Of a DNA stretch of 64,000 bases, positions 33,936 through 42,838 are shown piece after piece. The stretch comes from CAYWWY01 sp964462525 (GTDB lineage Bacteria > Thermotogota > Thermotogae > MWEM01), in assembly GCA_964462525.1 (NCBI GenBank), contig CAYWWY010000001.1:372001-436000 (forward strand), written 5' to 3'. The position numbers and the translations under genes were made by a program. Numbering within the stretch: the stretch's first letter is position 1; every line of letters begins with the position of its first letter. The notes under the pieces are model-generated. The model saw only the letters and a list, made by a program, of their open reading frames with translations, ran no database searches and had not been told where the DNA came from.

Positions 33936-35434
33936 AAGTTCGATCTTCCAATCGATTCCAAAGGATTCTTTTCATTGGGGCGCTGGTTTTGGGTTTTGTT
34001 CCTCTCATCTTTGGGCAGGATCTCAATTCGATTTATCTGGGGTATGAAGAAATCTACAAAATGCAGCAAGATCCACAGCAACTGGAAGCAGCTCAACGAG
34101 AGCTCAGCCGCACTTTAGCAAACGCTCCTGAATTAATGGGTTCAAGTCAAGTCGTGGATCAATTGGGTGAAAGAATCGCATATAAGAGGAAAATGCTCAC
34201 TCACTTTTCATTGGATCACTCGTTGGTTTTTTCAGTGATCACGGAATCTGCGACGGCACTGATCCACACATTGAGAGGAATCAGCGAACCACAGATTTCT
34301 GGGTTTGATCAACTGCTTCCTTTGATGGATTTTATTCAGGATTATTGGAATGAGCTTATGCACGCTTTTCGGTTTCCCCTCTTCCAAGAGTTTCTATCGA
34401 TTGTCAAGATTCCTGGATTGGCGCAAAAACTCTCCATTCGCGATGAAGATTTCCGGTTTCTTGCTGAAACCATTCTGAATACATATAATCAGAATCCTTC
34501 TTCTTTTAGTTCACAGCTTCTCTTCCAAATCGCACATTTTGGCGGCGAACCTTTGCTAAGATACTTCGCCTTATTGCTATACCCCGATGTCCTCACCGGA
34601 AAAGAAGTCGAGTATTTTGATGCCCACAGAAAGCTACAGTTATACGTTGATATTGGTCGTCACCTTTATGGTCCTGAACTCTCGGAACGGATCCATCCCG
34701 ATCTTTGGTCATTATATCAAGATTTGGACCGTTATTTTCTCCTAAAAGACCGAATGGATATTCTTCATCGAAGAATAATCTCTGCGGATCTATCGAACAT
34801 CATTGCAATGATTCCCCAAATGATGGAACACCTGAACGAGTTGGAACGGGTTTCGATTCCTTCCCATCGGCTTCAACAAACGGCTCAGTCAATCCTTGGA
34901 ACCTGTATTACCCGCCTACAGGTCGAAGGAAATTCTCTTCAAGGCATCATCATTCCCCAGGCGACCCTTGATCTTCTCTCAAGCATTCAGCTCAAGAATC
35001 CGCAAACACAAAGGCTTGTCGAGCAATTGCATCAACCAGTGTTGGGAATTGCTAAGAATAATAGAATCCCCCTCGATTCAGATCGCTCGGTTTCTGATAT
35101 CGAGTCAGAAACGTTCGCTCGATTCAGGCTTATCATTATCGTTTCATGCGCTTTAGGGTTATTGGTTGGCACTTTACTGCTCTTGTTCAAACCCATGCTC
35201 AGAGCCCGATTCTTTCGCAAGCTCGGTCTGCGTTCGTTTGCAATCGCCATAGTCAAACAGCTTTCTTTTGAAAAACCGTTGGATCCAGATCTTCATGTTA
35301 TGCTTGCGCAGATGCTGGTTGAAAATGATCAAACCGAAGAAGCAAATGCCGAGTTCCGGGCAGCTTCTCGATTGCTTGAGCGTTCTTCCAACAAGAAAAA
35401 AAAACCGATCACGAGAGGCCTTCGGAAAAAATGA
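33908..35434 (+). CDS. Membrane-anchored helical protein of unknown function
   Basis: Not recognised. GTG start seven bases after AAGGAGC, overlapping cca by 28 bases. The 508 residues begin with a basic stretch and a signal/anchor helix (~18-36, ILFIGALVLGFVPLIF). A long, largely helical extracytoplasmic region follows (~37-400), then a second membrane helix (~408-428, LIIIVSCALGLLVGTLLLLF). The cytoplasmic tail has a TPR-like pair (LDPDLHVMLAQMLVENDQTEEANAEFRAAS) and a basic end. It overlaps a lytic transglycosylase gene by 4 bases, so an envelope role is plausible by context only. Confidence 0.55.
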   Translation: MATLSLPKIKVRSSNRFQRILFIGALVLGFVPLIFGQDLNSIYLGYEEIYKMQQDPQQLEAAQRELSRTLANAPELMGSSQVVDQLGERIAYKRKMLTHFSLDHSLVFSVITESATALIHTLRGISEPQISGFDQLLPLMDFIQDYWNELMHAFRFPLFQEFLSIVKIPGLAQKLSIRDEDFRFLAETILNTYNQNPSSFSSQLLFQIAHFGGEPLLRYFALLLYPDVLTGKEVEYFDAHRKLQLYVDIGRHLYGPELSERIHPDLWSLYQDLDRYFLLKDRMDILHRRIISADLSNIIAMIPQMMEHLNELERVSIPSHRLQQTAQSILGTCITRLQVEGNSLQGIIIPQATLDLLSSIQLKNPQTQRLVEQLHQPVLGIAKNNRIPLDSDRSVSDIESETFARFRLIIIVSCALGLLVGTLLLLFKPMLRARFFRKLGLRSFAIAIVKQLSFEKPLDPDLHVMLAQMLVENDQTEEANAEFRAASRLLERSSNKKKKPITRGLRKK

Positions 35435-35943
35435 AGATCATCGTTTTTTTTGCGCTCTTCAGTTTGCTCCTCAGTATAGGAGTCAAGGTATGTCATCAAC
35501 TCTTTCCGATTGATTTTGTCGTTGCCATCCATTCCGGCGCCAAAGAAGCGGACCTTGACCCATTTTTGATTGCCGCGATGATCCGTGTGGAAAGTTCTTT
35601 TCGTCCCTTTGCGCAATCTGCAGCTGGGGCATTTGGGCCAATGCAGCTTTTGCCTTCAACAGCTCGTTGGTTTCAGGAACAGATTAATCTCTCTGGGGAT
35701 TGGATGGATCCATACACAAACATCCGATTGGGCGCGCTATACTTCCGTTATCTTCTCGATCAATTTGACGGAAACGTTGTCATTGCGCTTGCCGCATACA
35801 ACAAAGGCCCCTCTGCGGTTCAGAGAGAACTCGATTCTTCTTCTTTTTCCCCAAATATTTACACGCAGCGCGTGATGCAGTTCCGATGGGTCTATTATTG
35901 GTTATACTTTGGATATTTTCACCATATGGAATCTCATAGATAA
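35431..35943 (+). CDS. Lytic transglycosylase (SLT/GH23)
   Basis: A 170-residue secreted or anchored transglycosylase cleaving the MurNAc-GlcNAc bond with 1,6-anhydro product. Signal/anchor at 1-20. SLT domain ~35-150: catalytic Glu in MIRVESSFRP, GAFGPMQLLPSTARW, and ALAAYNKGPSAVQ. Small compared with Slt70 and similar to Bacillus YjbJ-type proteins. Overlaps the upstream unknown membrane protein as ATGA. Confidence 0.9.
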   Translation: MKIIVFFALFSLLLSIGVKVCHQLFPIDFVVAIHSGAKEADLDPFLIAAMIRVESSFRPFAQSAAGAFGPMQLLPSTARWFQEQINLSGDWMDPYTNIRLGALYFRYLLDQFDGNVVIALAAYNKGPSAVQRELDSSSFSPNIYTQRVMQFRWVYYWLYFGYFHHMESHR

Positions 35944-35956
35944 CGAGGTGAAGGTT

Positions 35957-37027
35957 ATGTACGTACGTGAATGGATTCAACAAATTGAAGAAGCAATTCC
36001 TCCAACGCTAGCCCTTTCTTTTGATCATTCCGGATTGCAACTGGGGCCTTTTGAACGTCAAGTACAGAAAGCAATGATCGTTCTGGATCTTGATGAACCG
36101 TCTTTAAAACGAGCAGTTCAGGAAAGGTGTGAACTCATCATATGCCACCATCCCCTCTATTTCCTACCCGTTCATTCCATTGATCTTTCTGGTTCGATGG
36201 GTCGGGTCACCGCTCAGCTGATCCAGAATCAAGTTAGTGTATATGCGATCCACACCCCAATCGATATCATTAAGGAAGGATTGTGCGATCTCTTTGCCCA
36301 AACTTTGGGATTATCATCGATTCAGCCGATTCAAAAGATCCAAAATCCCGAGATATACAAATTTCAGGTGTACGTTCCTCGGCATTTCCGAAAACAAGTG
36401 ATTGAAGCAATCGGTAAATCTCAGGCAGGTTGGGTTGGAAACTATTCAAGCTGCACCTTTTCATCCGAAGGATTGGGAACATTTCGGCCAGGAGAAAACA
36501 CCAATCCTTTTATTGGGGCATCAGGGAATTTGGAAGAGGTCGAAGAAACGAAAATCGAAACCTTAGTTTCGGAAGAGCATATCCCTGTGTTGTTGCGGGA
36601 GATAAGAGCAGTTCATCCTTATGAAGAGATCGCATATGATCTCTTTTCCTCTTCGATCCCGAAAGGTGCCCCAAAGAACGGCATTGGTCGGTACGGACAT
36701 TACGACTCACCAAAAAGCATGAAAGAAATACTGGATTGGATTCATACTTCTTTCTCACAAATCCGTTATATACGGATGTATGGAAATCCGGATCAAACCA
36801 TCCGGAATGTGGCTGTTTGCAACGGAAGCGGCAGTTCTCTGATTGATCGCCTTCCTCCCGATACCCACCTCTTTATTACATCTGATTTGGGATACCATCA
36901 AGTGCAAGATCTTCTGATGAAGGGCATTTTTGTCATTTTGATGGAACATGACGATTCCGAACAACTGTTTGCGCACGCTTTGATTGGCTTAGTTCCCCAA
37001 CTCAAAGAAATTCAAATCATTGAGTAA
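35957..37027 (+). CDS. Nif3-like dinuclear metal centre protein
   Basis: Nif3/YqfO family, 356 residues from the ATG behind GAGGTGAAGG; an earlier in-frame ATG at 35909 lies inside the transglycosylase gene. Metal-binding text: SFDHSGLQLG near the N-terminus, IICHHPLYF (~70), AIHTPID (~107) and ITSDLGYHQ near the C-terminus. The middle (~125-225) carries the PII-like insertion of YqfO (YKFQVYVP, GTFRPGENTNPFIGASGNLEEVEETKIETLV). Proposed roles include GTP cyclohydrolase I type 2, but function is not firmly established. Confidence 0.9.
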   Translation: MYVREWIQQIEEAIPPTLALSFDHSGLQLGPFERQVQKAMIVLDLDEPSLKRAVQERCELIICHHPLYFLPVHSIDLSGSMGRVTAQLIQNQVSVYAIHTPIDIIKEGLCDLFAQTLGLSSIQPIQKIQNPEIYKFQVYVPRHFRKQVIEAIGKSQAGWVGNYSSCTFSSEGLGTFRPGENTNPFIGASGNLEEVEETKIETLVSEEHIPVLLREIRAVHPYEEIAYDLFSSSIPKGAPKNGIGRYGHYDSPKSMKEILDWIHTSFSQIRYIRMYGNPDQTIRNVAVCNGSGSSLIDRLPPDTHLFITSDLGYHQVQDLLMKGIFVILMEHDDSEQLFAHALIGLVPQLKEIQIIE

Positions 37028-37048
37028 ATGGCGATTCCATGGTATAAT
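37020..37048 (+). promoter_or_regulatory. Promoter of csaB-rnf
   Basis: TTGAGT (37020-37025), 17-base spacer ending in TGG, then TATAAT (37043-37048). The -35 overlaps the stop of the Nif3 gene. The leader to csaB is about 105 bases. Confidence 0.75.
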
Positions 37049-37068
37049 TATGCAGTACCCATTTGGAG

Positions 37069-37130
37069 TACTCTCTATCTCTTTTACCAATCAGGTCCGA
37101 CAGTTGATCGTTTGGTCAGAGTAAGTTTTT
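37069..37130 (+). promoter_or_regulatory. Structured leader, possible attenuator
   Basis: Nested pairings TACTCT/AGAGTA (37069-37074 with 37118-37123), ACCAA/TTGGT (37086-37090 with 37112-37116) and TCA/TGA (37091-37093 with 37105-37107), followed by a T5 run at 37126-37130. It lies wholly in the leader between the csaB promoter and start. The stems are short, so this is tentative. Confidence 0.4.
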
Positions 37131-37160
37131 CATGGTTTTGATTTGACACTAACGGAGTGA

Positions 37161-38207
37161 TTGCTTATTCGCATCTTCCTTTTTGGGTATTTTGGGTTTT
37201 CGAATTATGGGGATGAAATCCTTTTGAGAAGTTGTTTGAAAATCTTCAAGGACCTCGGCGTCCAGGAACTTATGGTGCTTTATCCCAAAAAAGGGTCTCG
37301 AAAACTGGGTGCCATGCGAATCGAAAACGTTCTACGGACATCGGTTTGGGATATTCGACAAGCAATTCGACGATGTGATCTTGTAGTTGGCGGTGGGGGA
37401 AATATCTTTCAAGATGAAACCAGCCAACGGAGTTTTTGGTACTATGATTTTTTAGCGAGGTATGCGTTAAAAAAACACAAGCCTCTTGTTTTATTGGGCC
37501 ATGGGTTTGGAAAAATCTCTCGAGGCTATCACTACAAACGGTTGAAGGCAATCTTGGCCCATCCATTGTGTACAGCCATACTCCGAGACCAAGTTTCTTA
37601 CCGGTATGCCCTTCGATATTGCTCCAATGCTCGAATGGGTACAGATTTGGGATATGGGTTTCTGCAAAATAAAGAAAAACCGGCTGGAGGAAGCGGAAAG
37701 CTTGGGATTATGCTGAAAACACCTTGGCCGAATATCGAGAAGATGGTTCCGATCTTTCATTCCGAAGGAATCAGAGAGATTGAATTGATGGTTTCCCATG
37801 CCCGTGAAGAGCTTGAGATCCATTCAGAACTTGAGAAAAGGCTAAAACCAATCATTCCCACGAACCTAAGAATGGGAGATATCAATGAAATCACAGATAC
37901 GATTGCTTCATGTGATTGGTTGATTAGCGAACGCCTCCATGGAGGAATTGTTGCATCGTACTTCCAAGTTCCGTTCTTGATCCACAAAACGCCAAAAATG
38001 TCATCCTACTTTCGCGGTTTTCAATCATTTTTCCGTGAAAAGTGTCCAACTGAGATCGCATTTGCCCTTTCCAAAAGTCGCGATCGCCAGTATCGAATCC
38101 ATAACAACGATTTCGTTCGAATCCAGGAGGAACGATATGAGATGATGCTCCAATGGATCGAAGAGATAACAAAGGACTTCCAGGAGAAAATCGCGGTTCA
38201 TTTTTGA
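37161..38207 (+). CDS. csaB: Polysaccharide pyruvyl transferase CsaB
   Basis: CsaB adds pyruvate ketals to a secondary cell-wall polymer, the ligand of SLH-domain surface proteins. The 348-residue product begins at TTG after GGAGTGA. Family text: FGYFGFSNYGDEILL at the N-terminus, DLVVGGGGNIFQDETSQRS (~75-95), KPLVLLGHGFGKIS (~110) and CDWLISERLHGGIVASYFQVPFLIH (~250-275). It leads the rnf operon, with 28 bases between its stop and rnfC. Presence suggests SLH-anchored envelope proteins somewhere in the genome (inference). Confidence 0.88.
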   Translation: MLIRIFLFGYFGFSNYGDEILLRSCLKIFKDLGVQELMVLYPKKGSRKLGAMRIENVLRTSVWDIRQAIRRCDLVVGGGGNIFQDETSQRSFWYYDFLARYALKKHKPLVLLGHGFGKISRGYHYKRLKAILAHPLCTAILRDQVSYRYALRYCSNARMGTDLGYGFLQNKEKPAGGSGKLGIMLKTPWPNIEKMVPIFHSEGIREIELMVSHAREELEIHSELEKRLKPIIPTNLRMGDINEITDTIASCDWLISERLHGGIVASYFQVPFLIHKTPKMSSYFRGFQSFFREKCPTEIAFALSKSRDRQYRIHNNDFVRIQEERYEMMLQWIEEITKDFQEKIAVHF

Positions 38208-38235
38208 TAAATGTGAAGGGAGGAAGGAAATCCGT

Positions 38236-39558
38236 ATGCCATTACATACCTTCCGGGGAGGGATTCACCCGCCCGACAGAAAAATCTTATCGGAAGATTG
38301 TTCTCACGAAGTGATGCCGCCCCCACTCCGAGCAGTTGTCTTCTTGTCCCAACACATCGGACGGGATGCGCAATCTGTCTTGGAGCCGGGTCAAGAAGTG
38401 AAAACGGGGGAATTGATTGCCAAGCACAGCGGCGTCATCTCTGCCCCAATTCACTCCCCTGTAACGGGAAAACTGCTCGAAATAACCAAGGTGTTCCATC
38501 CCGTCCATCAAAAACCCATGGAAGCATGGGTGATCGAACGAACGAGCGAAGATGTGATCGATCAGATGGAACCAATGAATGCATTTGATCAGTTCCCGAA
38601 GGAGGTTCTATATCAACGGATCTTGGAAGCAGGGATTGTTGGGATGGGTGGCGCTGCCTTTCCCGCGCATGCCAAGTACATCGAAGCAATGAAAAAACCC
38701 ATTGAGTATCTCATGATCAACGCGGCAGAATGTGAACCTTACCTTACAACAGATTATCGGATGATGCTCGAATTCCCTCACGAAATCATCCAAGGCATTC
38801 GGATTCTTCTGCGCGTCTTGGGCGCGAAAAAAGCGTTGATTGGGGTTGAAGACAACAAACCGAAAGCGATCGAAGAAATGAAAAAGGCTACGAATTCTGA
38901 TCCCTCCATAGAAGTAAAAGTATTACGGACCAAGTATCCGCAAGGAGCCGAAAAACAGCTTATCAAAGCGCTGTTGAACCGTGAAGTCCCTGTAGGATCG
39001 TTCCCCTTTTCGGTCGGAGCGATCGTCCATAATGTAGCGACTTGTATTGCAATCGCTCGAGCTGTAGTTGATGGTACTCCTCTATATGAACGAGGAATGA
39101 CCTTTACGGGCGAAGGGGTAAACACACCGAAAAACTTGATCGTCCGAATTGGAACACCCATTCAAGATGTCATCGACTTTGCGGGAGGATGGAAAGGAGA
39201 ATTGAGCAAAGTCATTATGGGTGGTCCGATGATGGGTATTGCATTACCCTCGACCGAAATCCCCGTTATGAAAGGGACTTCAGGGATTCTGCTGCTAGAA
39301 CCTTCTCAAAAATCCCCACTGGCCGAACAAAGCTGTATCAATTGCGGATACTGCATTCATGCGTGTCCTATGGGTCTTCTTCCTAATGAGCTAGCAAAAC
39401 TAGCCAAAAACAGAAAATACGATCAGGCAGTGGAGCTTGGATTGATGAATTGCTGTGAGTGTGGGAGTTGCGCATATCAGTGTCCCTCGAAAATCGAACA
39501 TGTTAAGCACTTCAAACTTGCCAAAAAGGTATACCAGACCTTGAAAGGAGGGAAATGA
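38236..39558 (+). CDS. rnfC: Rnf complex subunit RnfC
   Basis: Peripheral NADH-binding subunit of the Rnf ferredoxin:NAD+ oxidoreductase. Of 440 residues: N-terminal barrel-sandwich region (GGIHPPDRK, ISAPIHSPVTGKLLEI), a NuoF-like FMN/NADH domain (~130-300, GIVGMGGAAFPAHAK, LMINAAECEPYLTTDYRMM), an SLBB-like part, and two 4Fe-4S clusters (CINCGYCIHACPMG and CCECGSCAYQCPSK). GGAGG lies ahead of the ATG. Its stop overlaps the rnfD region. Confidence 0.96.
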   Translation: MPLHTFRGGIHPPDRKILSEDCSHEVMPPPLRAVVFLSQHIGRDAQSVLEPGQEVKTGELIAKHSGVISAPIHSPVTGKLLEITKVFHPVHQKPMEAWVIERTSEDVIDQMEPMNAFDQFPKEVLYQRILEAGIVGMGGAAFPAHAKYIEAMKKPIEYLMINAAECEPYLTTDYRMMLEFPHEIIQGIRILLRVLGAKKALIGVEDNKPKAIEEMKKATNSDPSIEVKVLRTKYPQGAEKQLIKALLNREVPVGSFPFSVGAIVHNVATCIAIARAVVDGTPLYERGMTFTGEGVNTPKNLIVRIGTPIQDVIDFAGGWKGELSKVIMGGPMMGIALPSTEIPVMKGTSGILLLEPSQKSPLAEQSCINCGYCIHACPMGLLPNELAKLAKNRKYDQAVELGLMNCCECGSCAYQCPSKIEHVKHFKLAKKVYQTLKGGK

Positions 39559-39560
39559 GT

Positions 39561-40592
39561 ATGCCAAAACTCATTGTCTCCCCAGCACCACATCTTCGAC
39601 GAAATGATTCTGTTCGAAAGGTCATGATTGACGTTCTCCTCGCATTACTGCCAGCAACTTTATGGTCTATCTGGAATTTCGGTCATCGAGCTTTGATCCT
39701 TTGTATTCTGGGCGTTGTGGGAGCAGAGTTGATCGAGTTATTTATCATGAGAGTTCTTAGAAAACGAACGGACTTTATTAGCGATGGCAGCGCTGCGGTG
39801 ACCGGCCTTTTATTAGCGTTGAACGTCAGCTCTACCCTTCCTTGGTACCTTCTCCTTTTGGGACTGTTCTTTGCTCTTGGTGTTGGAAAACATGTATACG
39901 GTGGCCTCGGACATAACCCATTCAACCCTGCTCTGGTAGGGAGAGTCTTTCTAATGATTTCTTTCCCGATCGAAATGACGCGATTCGAAATCCCCCGCGC
40001 ATGGGCGCTGGGAGAAGCGGTTACTGGGGCATCTCCCGCACAGTGGGAAGGGATTTATACGGGCGCAACCCCTCTGGGGTTGCTGCAAGGAGGCGGATTC
40101 GAGCGGGCTTCCAATCAGTTTTCTTATGGAGATCTTTTTTTTGGAAATATCGGGGGTTCTCTCGGAGAAATCAGCGCTTTGATGCTTTTGATTGGATGTG
40201 TATATCTGATTATCCGGATGCGAATTAAGCTCCTGGTTCCAATCAGTTATATCGGGTCTGTTTTGCTGATGACCTCTGTATTCTTTGGCATGGATGGGAC
40301 TCAGTTTGGTTCTCCTCTCTTCCATATTTTGTCGGGTGGCTTAATGCTTGGGGCTTTGTATATGGCAACTGATATGGTTACTTCTCCTTCTTCAATGAAA
40401 GGGCAATTGATATTTGGGATTGGATGTGGCATCGTCACAGTATTGATTCGTCTCTTTAGTGGTATGCCTGAAGGCGTTTCTTATTCCATCCTAATCATGA
40501 ATGCCTTTAAACCCATCATAGATAGATACACCCGCCCAAGGATCCTTGGACAACAAAGAATTAAACCCAAGGAGGTGCGCAGCAATGGGTAG
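39561..40592 (+). CDS. rnfD: Rnf complex subunit RnfD
   Basis: Polytopic membrane subunit with covalently bound FMN. Of 343 residues from the ATG at 39561, which has eight bases of spacing from GGAGGG (the ATG at 39555 has two). The N-terminus SPAPHLRRNDSVRKVMIDVLLALLPA is typical. The flavin-attachment motif is TGATPLG (~residue 160), with Thr as the link site. About 8-9 membrane helices, ending RYTRPRILG. Confidence 0.93.
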   Translation: MPKLIVSPAPHLRRNDSVRKVMIDVLLALLPATLWSIWNFGHRALILCILGVVGAELIELFIMRVLRKRTDFISDGSAAVTGLLLALNVSSTLPWYLLLLGLFFALGVGKHVYGGLGHNPFNPALVGRVFLMISFPIEMTRFEIPRAWALGEAVTGASPAQWEGIYTGATPLGLLQGGGFERASNQFSYGDLFFGNIGGSLGEISALMLLIGCVYLIIRMRIKLLVPISYIGSVLLMTSVFFGMDGTQFGSPLFHILSGGLMLGALYMATDMVTSPSSMKGQLIFGIGCGIVTVLIRLFSGMPEGVSYSILIMNAFKPIIDRYTRPRILGQQRIKPKEVRSNG

Positions 40593-41295
40593 CTACCTTC
40601 GATCCGGTTTGATTCTTATGACCTTTGCACTCGTAGTCGCCCTAGTACTCTCCGGGGTATACTTGCTCACCCTTGATCCTATTGCTCAAGCGGAATTACG
40701 AGAAAAACTCGCAGCAATCAAAACCATCCTGTCCGATGATCAAGGGTTAATGATCAATGAATCTCACGTACCCCAAAATATGGAAGAGTTGGATCAACGA
40801 ATCTGGAGATCTTCTGATGATGGAATCCTATATGAGTCTACCGAGCATCGAGGATCTGTGGCCTCTCCGGTGTATGCCTTCGATACTTTGGATGGAAGGA
40901 AAGCGCTTTTGATCACTGCTTCCAGTATCGGATACGGAGGGGATGTAACGATTATCGCCTCTTTCTTGGAAACAGAGGGGTCATGGCAATTGTATCGGAT
41001 TGAGATCCTCGATTTTTCTCAAGAAACTCCGGGGCTAGGCGCAAAAATATCCGATCAAACCATCAAATCCCGGTTTTCCGAAATCCCACAATCCGGGCTC
41101 ATTTCGGGGGTTTTGGTTGATCAGGACTCAAGCAGTTCTGTTGGACGATCAGAAGCACAAATACGAAACGCGAAACAGAGAGGGATCATCTTGACCAGTG
41201 ATGTAATGACTGGAGCTACCATCACGGCACGGGCTGTCGCCAATGCGATCAACACGATGACCCAGTTTCTTACATCCGAAGGGAAGGTGAGATGA
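40585..41295 (+). CDS. rnfG: Rnf complex subunit RnfG
   Basis: Single-helix subunit (anchor ~8-28) facing the outside, carrying covalent FMN. 236 residues from the ATG nine bases after AAGGAGGTG. FMN_bind domain ~95-225 with GYGGDVTIIASF, ETPGLGAKI and the attachment motif DVMTGATITARAVANAI (Thr in TGAT). Overlaps rnfD by 8 bases. Confidence 0.93.
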   Translation: MGSYLRSGLILMTFALVVALVLSGVYLLTLDPIAQAELREKLAAIKTILSDDQGLMINESHVPQNMEELDQRIWRSSDDGILYESTEHRGSVASPVYAFDTLDGRKALLITASSIGYGGDVTIIASFLETEGSWQLYRIEILDFSQETPGLGAKISDQTIKSRFSEIPQSGLISGVLVDQDSSSSVGRSEAQIRNAKQRGIILTSDVMTGATITARAVANAINTMTQFLTSEGKVR

Positions 41296-41296
41296 T

Positions 41297-41953
41297 ATGG
41301 CCAACTCAATACAGATCCTAAAAAAGGGAATAACCGAAAACAATCCGGTACTGATCCAGGCTTTAGGTATGTGTCCTGCGCTAGCAACAACGACCAGCGC
41401 AATCAACGGGCTCGGAATGGGCGTCGCTACCATGAGCGTTTTGGTTATGTCCAATGTCGTTATCTCAATGATCCGCAAACTGGTACCGGCGAAAATACGA
41501 ATTCCGATCTTCATCATCATTATTGCCGGATTTGTTACTATGATTGATTTACTCATGCATGGGTTTACCTACGAACTTTGGAAAACACTAGGCATTTTTA
41601 TCCCACTAATCGTAGTTAACTGCGTGATTCTTGGGAGAGCGGAAGCCTTTGCAAGCAAAAACCCCGTAATCCCTTCCATACTTGATGGCCTTGGAATTGG
41701 AATCGGGTTTCTGCTCGTGTTAACCGCCTTGGGAGCTGTTCGTGAAGTTTTTGGCAACGGAACGGTGTTTGGTTTTACCCTTTGGGGCGATGCATTCAAT
41801 GTCTTTGTAATCATCCTTCCTCCTGGAGCATTCATTACACTAGGATTGATGGCTGGTCTTCTGAATTGGATTTCTATTTCCCGACAAGAAGCGGCGAAAT
41901 TAAAAGAAAAAGCGAAAAAGGAACAAACAGCGAAGAAGGAGGGACAATCATGA
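41297..41953 (+). CDS. rnfE: Rnf complex subunit RnfE
   Basis: Six-helix membrane subunit, 218 residues. NPVLIQALGMCPALATTTSAINGLGMG near the start holds the conserved Cys; IPLIVVNCVILGRAEAFASKNP (~105-126) is the second signature. A basic Lys/Glu-rich tail (EAAKLKEKAKKEQTAKKE) ends the protein. RnfE and RnfA form a pseudo-symmetric pair that holds a membrane iron-sulfur cluster. Confidence 0.95.
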   Translation: MANSIQILKKGITENNPVLIQALGMCPALATTTSAINGLGMGVATMSVLVMSNVVISMIRKLVPAKIRIPIFIIIIAGFVTMIDLLMHGFTYELWKTLGIFIPLIVVNCVILGRAEAFASKNPVIPSILDGLGIGIGFLLVLTALGAVREVFGNGTVFGFTLWGDAFNVFVIILPPGAFITLGLMAGLLNWISISRQEAAKLKEKAKKEQTAKKEGQS

Positions 41954-42525
41954 GGATTTTTGTGATCTTTCTTTCTGCGATTCTGGTCAATAACTTTGTT
42001 CTTCAGCGATTCCTCGGGATCTGTCCTTTCTTGGGTGTTTCTAAAAAAGTTGAAACTGCTTTGGGTATGAGTATGGCTGTCATTTTTGTCATGGTTCTTG
42101 CAAGTGTGATTACCTGGTTTCTTAATAGTCTTCTCGAAGCGATGGGTCTTGGCTTTCTCAGGACTATCGTATTCATCCTGATCATAGCTACCCTTGTCCA
42201 ATTCGTCGAAATCTTTTTGAAAAAAAGCGCTCCTGCGCTTTATGAAGCCCTGGGGATCTTCTTGCCTTTAATTACCACGAACTGCGCAATCCTTGGATTA
42301 GCCCTCATCAATATACAATACCAGTACACTCTTTTAGAAACGGTTTTCCATGCCGCTGGAGCGGGGTTAGGCTTCGGGTTGGCGTTGGTGTTATTTGCTG
42401 GGATTCGTGAACAACTTGAATTTGCTGATATCCCGAAACCGTTTCAAGGATTAGCCAGCGCATTGATTACGGCAGGTATCCTTTCAATGGCATTTATGGG
42501 ATTTTCTGGAATGATTCGTGTGTGA
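41950..42525 (+). CDS. rnfA: Rnf complex subunit RnfA
   Basis: Six-helix membrane subunit of 191 residues, starting at the ATG that overlaps the rnfE stop (ATGA); the longer frame from 41782 lies within rnfE. ILVNNFVLQRFLGICPFLGVSKK and FLPLITTNCAILGLALIN are the paired Cys-bearing signatures matching RnfE in inverted topology. Confidence 0.96.
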   Translation: MRIFVIFLSAILVNNFVLQRFLGICPFLGVSKKVETALGMSMAVIFVMVLASVITWFLNSLLEAMGLGFLRTIVFILIIATLVQFVEIFLKKSAPALYEALGIFLPLITTNCAILGLALINIQYQYTLLETVFHAAGAGLGFGLALVLFAGIREQLEFADIPKPFQGLASALITAGILSMAFMGFSGMIRV

Positions 42526-42536
42526 GGTGAATGGAT

Positions 42537-42833
42537 ATGATCGTAATTTACAGCGTTCTTCTGTTAGGCGTACTGGGGTTTGGAGCCGGTTCTTTCTTGG
42601 CCTTTGCAGCGAAAAAGTTTGAAGTTAAAGAGGATCCGTTGGTTCAGGAAATTATCGATTTGCTCCCGGGCGTCAATTGCGGAGCTTGTGGGTTTCCTGG
42701 ATGTGAGGGGTTTGGGAAAGCAGTAGCAAAAAAGGAAGCCAAAGCAGACGCTTGTCTTCCTGGAAAAAGACAAGGAGTACCTGAGCAAGTACAAGCGCTT
42801 TTTCAGAAGTACGAGAAGGATGCGATGGATTGA
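42537..42833 (+). CDS. rnfB: Minimal RnfB-like subunit lacking ferredoxin domains
   Basis: About 98 residues from the ATG at 42537, six bases after GAGGTGA (the ATG at 42531 has no spacer). It has the N-terminal membrane helix (~1-24) and the first RnfB iron-sulfur module, LPGVNCGACGFPGCEGF with a later Cys in ADACLPGKRQG. It then stops. Typical RnfB continues with at least two bacterial ferredoxin-type 4Fe-4S clusters (total length well over 170 residues). None of the three forward frames downstream shows CxxCxxC text before the opposing gene, so simple frameshift truncation is not supported. How ferredoxin electrons reach the complex is open. Confidence 0.85.
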   Translation: MIVIYSVLLLGVLGFGAGSFLAFAAKKFEVKEDPLVQEIIDLLPGVNCGACGFPGCEGFGKAVAKKEAKADACLPGKRQGVPEQVQALFQKYEKDAMD

Positions 42834-42838
42834 TCGAG

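Noticed and set aside
37144..37149. Perfect TTGACA just before csaB
   Set aside because: No -10 follows at the right distance before the coding region, and the csaB ribosome site sits there instead.
41569..42201. Long minus-strand open frame of 210 codons
   Set aside because: It is antisense to rnfE and rnfA, which are clearly coding, and resembles no protein family.
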